DNA of 64,000 nt from Fulvitalea axinellae. GTDB taxonomy: Bacteria > Bacteroidota > Bacteroidia > Cytophagales > Cyclobacteriaceae. The DNA lies in the NCBI RefSeq assembly GCF_036492835.1, contig NZ_AP025319.1, positions 62,001 through 126,000 of the forward strand, read 5' to 3'. Below, piece by piece: positions 19,425 through 27,794 of the stretch (positions within the stretch are counted from its first letter, which is position 1; each line of letters opens with the position of its first letter). The notes beneath the pieces are model-generated. The model did no database searches, had not been told where the DNA came from, and saw only the letters and a list, made by a program, of their open reading frames with translations. Position numbers and translations under genes: made by a program.

Positions 19425-21935
19425 ATGTTCTCTTCAAAAAACAGAACGAAAGCAAGGCAGGCACAAAGCGCCACAACAAAAGGGGCAAGCACCCCGGCCC
19501 AGGCGTTTTTCTCCTCATCGGAACGGCCAGATTTGGATATCGAATACTTCGGCGATAAACTGGAAGTTCAGACCAGCATCCTGCAACCGGCCGTAGTGGG
19601 CGGGCGCGAATACATGCTGATAGAAAACGTCCGCGGACAGGTAACATCCTCCAAAGCGGTATTCGTTTTCTCCGACGATATGACCCTTGCCGTTCTGGAC
19701 GTAACCGGCAAATTCAGGCCCAAACAGTTCTTCGCCCATCCCGAGATTGTCCTCAGGACCAACGCGATACTCAAGCGACAAAAAGCCTTAATAAAACTTT
19801 TGCCTACGGCCAATACCCTGTCGGTAAACGGTAAACTACTTATTGAGGTGGAAGCCGTACCGCACGAACAGGGAGAACTTAACCAAGGTACAGAAAGGCA
19901 AGCCCATTTCGCCAATATGCCCCACCGTGGCGCCAGCTCCGACCCCACCCGTTATATGTTCGGCTTCAGCTCGCAAGTCCACAGCGCTACGCCTCTCGGG
20001 CTACGTTTGGCTCCACTAGGATTACACCAAAATACGGAAAGCCCTAATCCTCTCGGCAACTTGACCGGCGTGGAAGGCGATGTCCTGGGAATCCGCGGTA
20101 TGGTCAAAACCATAGTGGACGGCAACGGAATGTCAATGCCGGACGACGAGCTGAAAACCCGCATAGTGGCTGATATAGACGTAGTGGAAAGCAACGCCGA
20201 CGAGGCACGCTATAAGGAAATGTACACCCAACGCCGGGCCGAGATGCGGGATATGGAGAGACGCTTGGGCATCAACCAGTTCGCCCAGCCGAGGGTCGGT
20301 GACTCTATCGCCACCTTTATGAAAAGTAAAGACCTCGACGATATCTCCACATTCGAACAGGGCAACTACCACGCTGGCGTAGTGGCCGAAAGTCTTGATC
20401 ATCAAGACTATGTAACGGTGGAGATGCGAAGGCGTATGGATCTGGAGATTGCCCAGAAAAAGCACTACTACCGAAAAGGTGGCTTGGACGTGGATAATAT
20501 GAGCGACTTGGACATAAACCACAACGGCGGAGCCCTACTAGCCGCCACCGAGCAAGGCGAAGAAGCTTTTGCCGAATATGGTTTAGCCAAAGGTCTGAAC
20601 GTCCCCTCGGGCCAAACGGCCTTTTACCGCATGCACGGCCGGCGCGAGGACCAATCTTTTCACAATAGCCAAAAAGGGCCGTATTTTCATGTGCCCGCGC
20701 CGCTTACCGTAGTGTTTTCCGCCATAGACCGTGAGGCCGAAGAGGATCTTCCTCCTATACCGGCCAGCCCTTCACTCCCGGTAAGCAAGCACAGACCCGG
20801 CACCGTAACGAAAGATTTCTGGAACCCGACACCGGGCACGTCGGGCGTAAACTTCGACCGCAGACAAGGAGCCACAATAGACTTTACGGACGATTCGCAT
20901 ATCGGCCCGATCAGTATAGCCGCTTTCAGGTCTTTATTCCGAGGAAAAGCCGCCAGCTACTTCGAGGACGAATCGTTGCATAATATCAAATCCTTGGTCG
21001 GCCAATATCAGAAAATCTGCCGACTTCCCGGCCCTGCGGTTCTGCTGGACCGTTTCGCTCTTCTGATATCAATGCGCAAATCCATTTACGTATGGCACCG
21101 GGCCCATCCGTTCTTCCACGGTTCCGATGCGGATTACCTGCCATATTATCAGGTAATATCGATCCTCTTCAGATTCCTCGATTTGTTGTCTTTCGAATTA
21201 GACCAAGTTTGCGACGAGCTTAGAGGCAGTCACGAATCCCTACCGGCCCCAAGCGATTCCGCCGATGCGGAAGTACAAGTAATTTGGGGAGCGTTAAAAA
21301 GCGCAAGATCTTTCAAAACGGATCTGAAACCGGCCAATAGATCCCGCATGAACTCATATTTCTCAGAGTTACTTATGACGCCATCCGGCAGAAAATTGCT
21401 TAATGACACAGTCGTTTCACCACCTAAGGGACATAAGGTCATATTCTCGGAAGCCAAAGGAAAAAGCAAATCCTTTGCGGGAGAGTTTGTGGTGGCCGCA
21501 TCAAAGAAAGCCTCTCCTAAACATGCAGGCGGAGCAAACTCCGGCGCCGACGCCAAGGTATATTTCCCCGAAGAGATATACATGTCGGATGCCTCCGTAA
21601 TGGCCGATAGCGAATACACCACCAGAACAGGCGAATCATACGGCACACATACGCTTACGCCCGGTTTTGTGCGTTTCGCCTCGGCGCTTTACCAAGCTTG
21701 GCGCGCCATGAATGGAGTCTGGACCGGAGGCGGAGACGCCCTAAGCCAAGCCGGCGAAACGCTAACCGTAAACGAAGAATTCGAGAATCCACTCCGCGCC
21801 GAATACGGCCTACCGTCCAAAACATCTCCGGAATCAACTTCGGCATTTGACCAAGGCGGTTGGTACAACATCACTAAAGTGGATACCCATACGGACATCG
21901 AATCCAGCGATTGGCAGATTATGAGTCTTGGATAA
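19425..21935 (+). CDS. Large protein with apparently inactive M91-like C-terminal domain
   Basis: An 836-residue protein, no signal peptide, starting MFSSKNRTKARQAQS. The first 600 residues are unrecognised. The C-terminal 200 residues parallel the neighbour encoded at 17882-19246: TPSGRKLLND beside RPFGRRFLNT, TPGFVRFASALYQAW beside MPDFVSLAHELGHAH, and VNEEFENPLRAEYGL beside VIREIENKIREEHGI. Where the protease has HELGH this protein has SALYQ (753-757), so all zinc-binding and catalytic residues are lost. It may be a pseudo-protease partner, a carrier or delivery protein, or an immunity or decoy factor. A short Ser/Ala/Thr-rich basic N-terminus is typical of proteins loaded into contractile injection systems, but no such system is in the window. 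Confidence 0.65.
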   Translation: MFSSKNRTKARQAQSATTKGASTPAQAFFSSSERPDLDIEYFGDKLEVQTSILQPAVVGGREYMLIENVRGQVTSSKAVFVFSDDMTLAVLDVTGKFRPKQFFAHPEIVLRTNAILKRQKALIKLLPTANTLSVNGKLLIEVEAVPHEQGELNQGTERQAHFANMPHRGASSDPTRYMFGFSSQVHSATPLGLRLAPLGLHQNTESPNPLGNLTGVEGDVLGIRGMVKTIVDGNGMSMPDDELKTRIVADIDVVESNADEARYKEMYTQRRAEMRDMERRLGINQFAQPRVGDSIATFMKSKDLDDISTFEQGNYHAGVVAESLDHQDYVTVEMRRRMDLEIAQKKHYYRKGGLDVDNMSDLDINHNGGALLAATEQGEEAFAEYGLAKGLNVPSGQTAFYRMHGRREDQSFHNSQKGPYFHVPAPLTVVFSAIDREAEEDLPPIPASPSLPVSKHRPGTVTKDFWNPTPGTSGVNFDRRQGATIDFTDDSHIGPISIAAFRSLFRGKAASYFEDESLHNIKSLVGQYQKICRLPGPAVLLDRFALLISMRKSIYVWHRAHPFFHGSDADYLPYYQVISILFRFLDLLSFELDQVCDELRGSHESLPAPSDSADAEVQVIWGALKSARSFKTDLKPANRSRMNSYFSELLMTPSGRKLLNDTVVSPPKGHKVIFSEAKGKSKSFAGEFVVAASKKASPKHAGGANSGADAKVYFPEEIYMSDASVMADSEYTTRTGESYGTHTLTPGFVRFASALYQAWRAMNGVWTGGGDALSQAGETLTVNEEFENPLRAEYGLPSKTSPESTSAFDQGGWYNITKVDTHTDIESSDWQIMSLG

Positions 21936-22117
21936 AAAAGTGATAAATCCACTTCTTCATATAGATTCTTATTCATTGTCTTTACATCAAACTAAATTGA
22001 TCCATTCTAAATAAAGATGTTTCACAAAACAAATAATGCTGAAAACTGCATAAGTATTGTTTTTAGATCTGATATTAGCATCAGAGGATTTATATTCTTT
22101 TACCCAATCACACTACT

Positions 22118-23095
22118 ATGGCAAACACTCTAAAACAAACCCTCCTGATTCTCTCCATCATATCCACACTTTCGGCGTGTTCAGGAAAAAAGTCGACGAC
22201 TAATAACACAGAAAACCAGCGAACAACGGTAACCGCTCCGGAAAAGCCTAAAACACTGTCCAGAATAGCCCTAACTGAATCCAAATGCGGTACATGCCAC
22301 AGTTTTGACCCTTCGAAAGAAATTCTCGCTCCATCATTCGCAAAAATCAAAACCGCTTACATTAAACTCTATCCAAGCAAAGGTGATTTTGTAAAGCACC
22401 TGAGCGAATTTTCATTACACCCCGAAGAATCCAAAAGCAAAATACCGGGAGCCATAAAGAGTTTCGGTTTAATGCCTGAATTAGGATTTTCGAAAGAAAA
22501 TACCGAAAAAATAGCGTCGTTTCTTTACGACACACCAATAGAGGAAAAAGGATGGTATCCGGAAAAATATAATTTGGAGAAGAATAAGGCCCACTCATCA
22601 AACACTCAAAAAAAGAACAAAATAAGCCAAGCCAAAGAATTGGCATTGGCAACCAAAGCCCAATTGGGCAAAAATCTGCTAGGGGCCATCAAGACAAAAG
22701 GTACCGCAGGTGCGCTAAGTTTTTGCAATACCAAAGCCATACACCTGACCGATAGCATGGCCTCGGTATTGGGTGTCCATATCCGAAGGGTATCGGATAA
22801 ACCGCGAAACCCAATTAACCTGGCTGACAAACCTGCTTTGGAATATATTCACTCAGCAAAGAAAGCAATTGAGTCGGGAGAAAAACCGAAACCCAAAATG
22901 CGCTTGGACCACGGAAAGTCTATTGTTTATATACCGATAATGACGAATAAGATGTGTATGCAATGCCACGGTGAAAAGAAAACCGAGATCAAAACAGCTA
23001 CATTGAAAAAAATAGAAAAGTTATATCCCGCAGATAAAGCCAAAGACTACAAACCAAATCAGTTAAGAGGAATTTGGGTTGTGGAAACTAAGTAA
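22118..23095 (+). CDS. Cytochrome c lipoprotein with C-terminal Tll0287-like (DUF3365) domain
   Basis: A 325-residue lipoprotein (lipobox STLSAC). Residues about 45-150 form a mono-heme domain (KCGTCHSF), paralogous to the protein at 14471-14989 (shared LYDTPIEEKGWY). Residues about 170-325 resemble the Tll0287-like/DUF3365 heme domain: GALSFCNTKAI, RRVSDKPRNPINLAD, and a heme site MCMQCHG near the end. Two c-type hemes in one envelope-anchored protein suggest a redox sensor or electron carrier. It is monocistronic, with a strong terminator. Confidence 0.75.
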   Translation: MANTLKQTLLILSIISTLSACSGKKSTTNNTENQRTTVTAPEKPKTLSRIALTESKCGTCHSFDPSKEILAPSFAKIKTAYIKLYPSKGDFVKHLSEFSLHPEESKSKIPGAIKSFGLMPELGFSKENTEKIASFLYDTPIEEKGWYPEKYNLEKNKAHSSNTQKKNKISQAKELALATKAQLGKNLLGAIKTKGTAGALSFCNTKAIHLTDSMASVLGVHIRRVSDKPRNPINLADKPALEYIHSAKKAIESGEKPKPKMRLDHGKSIVYIPIMTNKMCMQCHGEKKTEIKTATLKKIEKLYPADKAKDYKPNQLRGIWVVETK

Positions 23096-23114
23096 AATTA
23101 TATTTACTAAAACT

Positions 23115-23155
23115 CCCCTTATGGAGATCACTTATCCCTTCCATAAGGGGATATT
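23115..23155 (+). terminator. Terminator after the two-heme lipoprotein gene
   Basis: Perfect 11-bp stem CCCCTTATGGA (23115-23125) / TCCATAAGGGG (23140-23150) followed by ATATTTT. Confidence 0.8.
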
Positions 23156-23190
23156 TTGTGTAACGAGGTAACAAGTTATATTGGTTTTTA

Positions 23191-23442
23191 TCATCTATTT
23201 TTATCGTCTATACGCTTAACAAGATCGTACCCTAATTCATCCAAAACTTCAAGTGTTTCTCTTGCCGTAGCTCTATCGTACTCTTTTTCTATTTCCGTAA
23301 GCTCCTCATAAGGAACCAAACATGGGTGTTCTTTTTCATCATCGCTCCGTTGTGGTCCGAAAGTCCAACCTTCGCCTAAGCGTTTTTCCATCCACCTGAT
23401 ATGAACCCTTTCCGCTAATTTTTCTAAAATTTCCTTATCCAT
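23191..23442 (-). CDS. Small RyR-domain protein
   Basis: An 83-residue protein that matches the ryanodine-receptor repeat (RyR) domain almost end to end: LAERVHIRWMEKRLGEGWTFG, HPCLVPYEELTEIEKEYDR and ATARETLEVLDELGYDL. RyR domains occur in bacteria and in some defence-associated sensors and are thought to bind nucleotide-like ligands. Here the domain stands alone. It starts 2 bp after the stop of the upstream minus-strand gene (23445-23846), so the two are very likely co-transcribed. Confidence 0.8.
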   Translation of the reverse strand: MDKEILEKLAERVHIRWMEKRLGEGWTFGPQRSDDEKEHPCLVPYEELTEIEKEYDRATARETLEVLDELGYDLVKRIDDKNR

Positions 23443-23444
23443 TT

Positions 23445-23846
23445 TTATTTATGTTTTGACGGCTTCTTTCTATTCAAAATATGGAAGCCCTTCTCCGAAA
23501 AAGAAACCGGGTGGTTAGGGCTTGAATGGAATTGTTCTATTTGTATAGTATCTTCATCTAAAACCTTCAAGAGCCCTGGCAAAATCATTTGTCTCGGTCC
23601 ATGCTTCATCACAAAATCAACCCAAAATGGAAATTTGGTATAATCAACAGTAAATGAGTTTATAAAAGCCGATTGACTACCCACACTAAATATCACCGAA
23701 CTGTCAGGTTTAAACTCATATGTAACCTTTTGTTCTTGGTTTTCCCAAGTTCCTATAAGGTTAACCTTATTTGCATCTTGTGCCTGTGCCGCTAATGAAG
23801 CCATCAACAACATGATTAAAATCGAGAATGTTGGTCTAGTCATCAT
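23445..23846 (-). CDS. Small secreted protein of unknown function
   Basis: A 133-residue protein with a clear signal peptide (about 1-22, ending AAQAQ). The mature part begins NLIGTWENQEQKVTYEFKPD, a pattern seen in lipocalin-like beta-barrel proteins of Bacteroidota, but I cannot name the family. It is probably the first gene of a two-gene unit with the RyR-domain protein. Confidence 0.65.
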   Translation of the reverse strand: MMTRPTFSILIMLLMASLAAQAQDANKVNLIGTWENQEQKVTYEFKPDSSVIFSVGSQSAFINSFTVDYTKFPFWVDFVMKHGPRQMILPGLLKVLDEDTIQIEQFHSSPNHPVSFSEKGFHILNRKKPSKHK

Positions 23847-23885
23847 GATTAATTTTGTTATTAGAATTATAAATTAAATAAAAAA

Positions 23886-24500
23886 ATGAAATATATAGCT
23901 TTTATCCATACATCAACTGTCCACATCAAACGATTTACAGAACTGCTAAACGCACTGTCTGAAAGAGTAAAATCCGAACACTTCGTGAACAAAGAAATGT
24001 TGGATATCGCCCTACAAACGGGAATCCCTCCAGTGGATATGTTTTTAGCCGAAATAGATAAGATTAAGAAAAATAACTTCGACTCAATTATCTGCACCTG
24101 TTCCACATTCGGAACATTATGCGAAAAATTTGGTATTCAAAGAATAGACGCTCCTGTAGCGGAATATATGGTAAAGAAATATACCAATATCGCCGTTGTA
24201 TATACGGCTAACTCCACTTTTAGGCCTAGTGCGCTTTTGTTAGACACCCTCGCAAAGAAACACGGAAAAACAATTAATATAATCCCGGTAAACTGTTCTC
24301 AGTTCTGGTCTTTCTTCGAATCCGGGGATATGAAAGGCTATTACTCCAATATCGTAAAAAAGATTAAAGAAATAGATGTAAAACCCGAAGCCATTTTCCT
24401 AGCGCAAGCTTCGATGGAAGGAGTCAAGGGGTATTTAGGTGATACGAAAGCGGAAGTACTTACTTCTCCAGAAATCGGAATCCGGAAATTGGTGGGGTAA
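23886..24500 (+). CDS. Asp/Glu racemase-superfamily protein
   Basis: A 204-residue cytosolic protein with the two-domain pattern of aspartate/glutamate/hydantoin racemases: a first cysteine motif in SIICTCSTFGTLCEKF (about 75-90), PVAEYMV after it, and a second-half block AIFLAQASMEGVKG where the partner cysteine is replaced by alanine or serine. Loss of the second cysteine argues against a normal two-base racemase, so it may be a relative with another activity. It is divergent from the RyR pair by 39 bp. Confidence 0.6.
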   Translation: MKYIAFIHTSTVHIKRFTELLNALSERVKSEHFVNKEMLDIALQTGIPPVDMFLAEIDKIKKNNFDSIICTCSTFGTLCEKFGIQRIDAPVAEYMVKKYTNIAVVYTANSTFRPSALLLDTLAKKHGKTINIIPVNCSQFWSFFESGDMKGYYSNIVKKIKEIDVKPEAIFLAQASMEGVKGYLGDTKAEVLTSPEIGIRKLVG

Positions 24501-24515
24501 TTCAATCTCAATTAA

Positions 24516-24544
24516 TAAAAAAGGGCTGGCAAAATGCCAGACCC
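24516..24544 (-). terminator. Hairpin, probably a terminator
   Basis: CTGGCA (24526-24531) / TGCCAG (24535-24540), flanked by GGG and CCC, with an A run on the plus strand that gives a T tract on the minus strand. It may end transcripts from the TrhA gene about 300 bp away or act in both directions. The rest of 24501-24851 shows only a near-palindrome around a GGATCC at about 24793-24813. Confidence 0.5.
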
Positions 24545-24851
24545 AACATGTATGCTTGGCCAAGGTTAACTGAATCTCCGTGCTAGTCTTTTTGAAAAAA
24601 TAAAGTCTACATATCGTGGAGTCGTGTGTATCGGTAAATCCTCTGGCCTACAACGTATCCAAATGCAATATCAACTTCGAAAACTTTTTATGCACCCCTG
24701 TTTTTAGGGAGTTTTTATAAAAAACTCAAAATATTTCCAGCCCAATCAATCAGCCAATGTGATATTTTAACAGGAACAACATCCTCACTATATTAACCCT
24801 GGATCCAGGTTAAGCATAACTGTAAGAAGTTTAAAATATTCCCCTAATCTG

Positions 24852-25496
24852 TTACCTAACGGAATTCGGAAAAGAATAAGCGTAAATAGCGATAAAATGC
24901 GCGATACTGGCCATCAGAACAAATACATGCCAGATTGCATGACGATAAGGGCGTACCTTATCAGCATAAAAAATTACGCCTGAAGAATACAGAACGCCTC
25001 CAGCTACAATCCAAAAAACGCCGTCTGGCCCCACTACCTCATACAGCGTCGGAAAAGTAATAGCCGGAACCCAGCCCATAAGCAGATACAAAACCGTGGA
25101 GAACTTTTTCATTTTATGAATAAAAAAGAACTTATAAAGTATACCCGCCAAAGCCGATAGCCATAAAACGCCTAACACAATCAGCCCTCTGCCCGAATCG
25201 ATATTCAGCAAAAGAAAAGGCGTGTAAGTTCCCGCTATCAACACATAAATGCCGGCATGGTCAAACTTCTTAAAAATCGCTTTCCGTTTAGGCGGTTTCA
25301 CCAAGTGATACGTCGTGGACGCGCTATAAAGCGCCACTAACGATACTCCATATACCAACGCGGCAACCCACTCTACCCCAGACGAGGATTTTAGACATAA
25401 GGCAACCGTACCCACAATTCCCAACACTATCCCGAGCGCATGCGTAAGCCCGTTGGCTATTTCCTCATTCTCTGTATATGGCCTCACTTCTTTCAT
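24852..25496 (-). CDS. trhA: Hemolysin III / PAQR-family membrane protein TrhA
   Basis: A 214-residue protein with seven predicted membrane helices. The family motifs are present: EEIANGLTHALG near the N-terminus, SASTTYHL in the middle, FDHAGIYVLIAGTYTPF, and HAIWHVFVLMASIAHF at the C-terminus with the conserved histidines and serine of the PAQR metal site. Bacterial members help keep membrane fluidity and unsaturated lipid balance. It appears to be a single-gene unit. Confidence 0.92.
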   Translation of the reverse strand: MKEVRPYTENEEIANGLTHALGIVLGIVGTVALCLKSSSGVEWVAALVYGVSLVALYSASTTYHLVKPPKRKAIFKKFDHAGIYVLIAGTYTPFLLLNIDSGRGLIVLGVLWLSALAGILYKFFFIHKMKKFSTVLYLLMGWVPAITFPTLYEVVGPDGVFWIVAGGVLYSSGVIFYADKVRPYRHAIWHVFVLMASIAHFIAIYAYSFPNSVR

Positions 25497-25819
25497 CTTC
25501 CGCCCTTTTTATGAGCATGGCACCAACCAAGGGAAATAACAGAAAATCATAAACTGGAACGCGCGTTTCGGCCGTTCCTATACACCCTGATTTTCAGTTG
25601 CCCTGATTCTGATTCACACCCGTTATCTATTATCGCCAAGGAATCTTCCTTCTGCGAAAACACCTATTTACGGCCTTTTTTATTAAAAAAAAATGATTCC
25701 GGCACAATACAACACCAATATCCAATATTTAGTTTCCATAATCCCCTTCAGAACTTTCTCCACTCAATCGGCCTCATATTTTGCCTAAAACCGACATGCC
25801 CCCCTCCTGCCCTCCCCTT

Positions 25820-25864
25820 TTTGACAAATGTCAAATGGCCCAAAGTTTTTTAGTTATAGTTTTG
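25820..25864 (+). promoter_or_regulatory. Candidate FNR/CRP-type site and promoter of the SUMF1 pair
   Basis: TTGAC-AAAT-GTCAA (core of the 7-2-7 inverted repeat 25820-25835) has the layout of FNR/FixK-family sites. The box TAGTTTTG at 25857-25864 is a good Bacteroidota -7 element, and it places the dyad centre about 41 bp before the predicted start. This leaves a leader of about 155 nt. The same box and a similar distance occur at norB. The rest of the 25497-26028 gap is AT-rich and featureless. Confidence 0.45.
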
Positions 25865-26028
25865 ACCCATTCAATTAATTGAACGGTTTTTGGCAGGGGA
25901 TATCAATGATAATAAATTGATTACCAACCTATTGTTGGCAATATAAAACTATGATCCCGTTCCTTTAACCGTACCGCGCGGCAGGCTGATTATCTAATAG
26001 AATTTTTGACCTGAGGATTAAAATTCAG

Positions 26029-26856
26029 ATGAAAATGACAAACCTGACAATTATGATATTGGCGGCCTTTATGTCGTTGAAATGTGTGGAAAAAGATGAA
26101 CCGCCCACCAAGAAGAAAGAAGAGAAACCGCAAGGAAAATATGCTGCAATGGTCACCGTCCCGGCCGGGAAATTCACTATGGGATGCGACGCGAATATCG
26201 ACCCAGTATGTTTCTACACTTCAAACGAACAATTACATACCGTTTATCTCGATGAGTTCCAGATAGACAAATACGAGGTGACCTTCAAACGCTACCAAAA
26301 GTGCGTGGACGCAGGCGTTTGCACTCCGCCAGCCATAGGGGGCGCCCTGAATTACGGATGGCCGGGCGTCGATCTTTTTCCCGTAAACGGAGTCACTTGG
26401 TTTCAGGCCAAAGAATTTTGCGAATGGGAAGGCAAGAGATTGCCTACCGAAGCCGAATGGGAAAAGGCTGCCAGAGGTACGGACAAACGAACTTATCCGT
26501 GGGGCAACGAATCCCCGTCATGCGAATACGCCGTTATGGACCGTCCAAACGCCGGTTTTTTAGGATGCGGTACGGGCAACACCCTGAACGTGGGCTCCAA
26601 ACCCAAAGGCGCGTCGCCGTACGGCGCGCTGGACATGGCCGGCAATCTATGGGAATGGACCGCCGACTGGTACGATGAGGAATATTTTGACAAAAGCCCG
26701 AAAAAGAACCCCAAAGGCCCCGCCAACGGAGATTACAAAGTGGCCCGTGGCGGCGATTTCTTCAGCAGGGCGGGTTACGAACTCCGCACCACCAGCCGCT
26801 TCTACTACGAGCCCAGCGATTACAGCATAGCCATCGGTTTCAGATGCGCCAAATAA
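26029..26856 (+). CDS. SUMF1-fold lipoprotein (formylglycine-enzyme-like), first of tandem pair
   Basis: A 275-residue lipoprotein (MSLKC lipobox, then a charged linker). It carries the SUMF1/FGE fold: VTVPAGKFTMGCD, YEVTFKRYQKCVDAGVC, KRLPTEAEWEKAARG, YPWGNE, GALDMAGNLWEWTADWY and IGFRCAK. The catalytic cysteine pair of true formylglycine-generating enzymes is missing from the RGGDFFSRAGYE stretch, so sulfatase activation is unlikely. Extra cysteines (CVDAGVC) suggest disulfides. The next gene, 50 bp downstream, is a paralogue, and the two probably form an operon from the promoter near 25857. Confidence 0.8.
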   Translation: MKMTNLTIMILAAFMSLKCVEKDEPPTKKKEEKPQGKYAAMVTVPAGKFTMGCDANIDPVCFYTSNEQLHTVYLDEFQIDKYEVTFKRYQKCVDAGVCTPPAIGGALNYGWPGVDLFPVNGVTWFQAKEFCEWEGKRLPTEAEWEKAARGTDKRTYPWGNESPSCEYAVMDRPNAGFLGCGTGNTLNVGSKPKGASPYGALDMAGNLWEWTADWYDEEYFDKSPKKNPKGPANGDYKVARGGDFFSRAGYELRTTSRFYYEPSDYSIAIGFRCAK

Positions 26857-26906
26857 ACCTGCTTTTTGAAGAAAAAACATCCTGAAAAACTTCAAAAGAA
26901 CCTGAT

Positions 26907-27758
26907 ATGAAATTATACACAAAACATATCTTGGCCACAAGCCGAAACAAATTCGGGAAAACCATGGCCCTAGCCCTAATGTTGCTGACCGTTACGCTTG
27001 CCAGCGCCCAAGACATCGACGACGAGGAAATGGTGATTGTCCCCGCCGGGGAGTTCATTATGGGATGCGACTACGAGGGCAATGAGCAAAACTGCCTGGA
27101 AGAAGCCAGCCCGGCCCACAAAGTATACGTCGACGGTTTTCGCATAGACAAATATATGGTGACTTACAGACGCTACAACAAATGCGTAGCCGAAGGCGTA
27201 TGCACTCCCCTGTTTGAGGGCGCCGCCTGCAACGCCGGAATGCCTTGGAACAGCAACCACCCCGTAAACTGCGTTGACTACGCCCAAGCCGCCGCATTCT
27301 GTGAATGGGACGGGGGCAAACGCCTCCCAACCGAAGCCGAGTGGGAAAAAGCGGCGCGCGGCACCGACGGAAGGAAATTCCCTTGGGGCAACCAATCCCC
27401 GAATTGCGATTTGGCCGTAATGAACCGAAAAAAGAAAGGCGATAAAGGCATGGGCCCCGGATGCGGTGCCGGAACTACCCAGCCCGTAGGCTCCCGGCCA
27501 AAAGGAGCCTCGCCCTACGGCGCTATGGATATGGCCGGCAACCTGTTCGAATGGACCGCCGATTGGTTTGATCCGGCATATTTCAAAAACAGTCCGAAGA
27601 AAAACCCGAAAGGCCCGAAAACGGGACACCACAAGACATTGAAAGGAAGCAGTTGGCTAATGCGTACCGATGCCGGAATGATGTCCTCCGTCCGGTCCGG
27701 ATACTCGCCTTTGGGCCAAGGCTACGTAGTGGGATTTCGTTGCGCGAAAACTCTTTGA
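26907..27758 (+). CDS. SUMF1-fold secreted protein, second of tandem pair
   Basis: A 283-residue paralogue of the preceding protein, with a signal peptide (about 1-35, ending ASAQ) rather than a lipobox. It has the same order of motifs: MVIVPAGEFIMGCD, YRRYNKCVAEGVC, KRLPTEAEWEKAARG, FPWGNQ, GAMDMAGNLFEWTADWF and VGFRCAK. It too lacks the FGE catalytic cysteine pair. The similarity of the two suggests tandem duplication. Function is unknown; such proteins often act as binding or scaffold modules at the envelope. Confidence 0.8.
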   Translation: MKLYTKHILATSRNKFGKTMALALMLLTVTLASAQDIDDEEMVIVPAGEFIMGCDYEGNEQNCLEEASPAHKVYVDGFRIDKYMVTYRRYNKCVAEGVCTPLFEGAACNAGMPWNSNHPVNCVDYAQAAAFCEWDGGKRLPTEAEWEKAARGTDGRKFPWGNQSPNCDLAVMNRKKKGDKGMGPGCGAGTTQPVGSRPKGASPYGAMDMAGNLFEWTADWFDPAYFKNSPKKNPKGPKTGHHKTLKGSSWLMRTDAGMMSSVRSGYSPLGQGYVVGFRCAKTL

Positions 27759-27766
27759 CTTTATCA

Positions 27767-27794
27767 GTACTGAGTAAAGAGTACAAAGTAAATA
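27767..27794. repeat. Heptad array after the SUMF1 pair
   Basis: Four exact 7-bp units GTACTGA, GTAAAGA, GTACAAA, GTAAATA. A related inverted stretch lies at 35246-35274. Confidence 0.6.

Noticed and set aside
26029-27758. Formylglycine-generating enzymes for the nearby sulfatase
   Set aside because: The catalytic cysteine pair is absent in both proteins.
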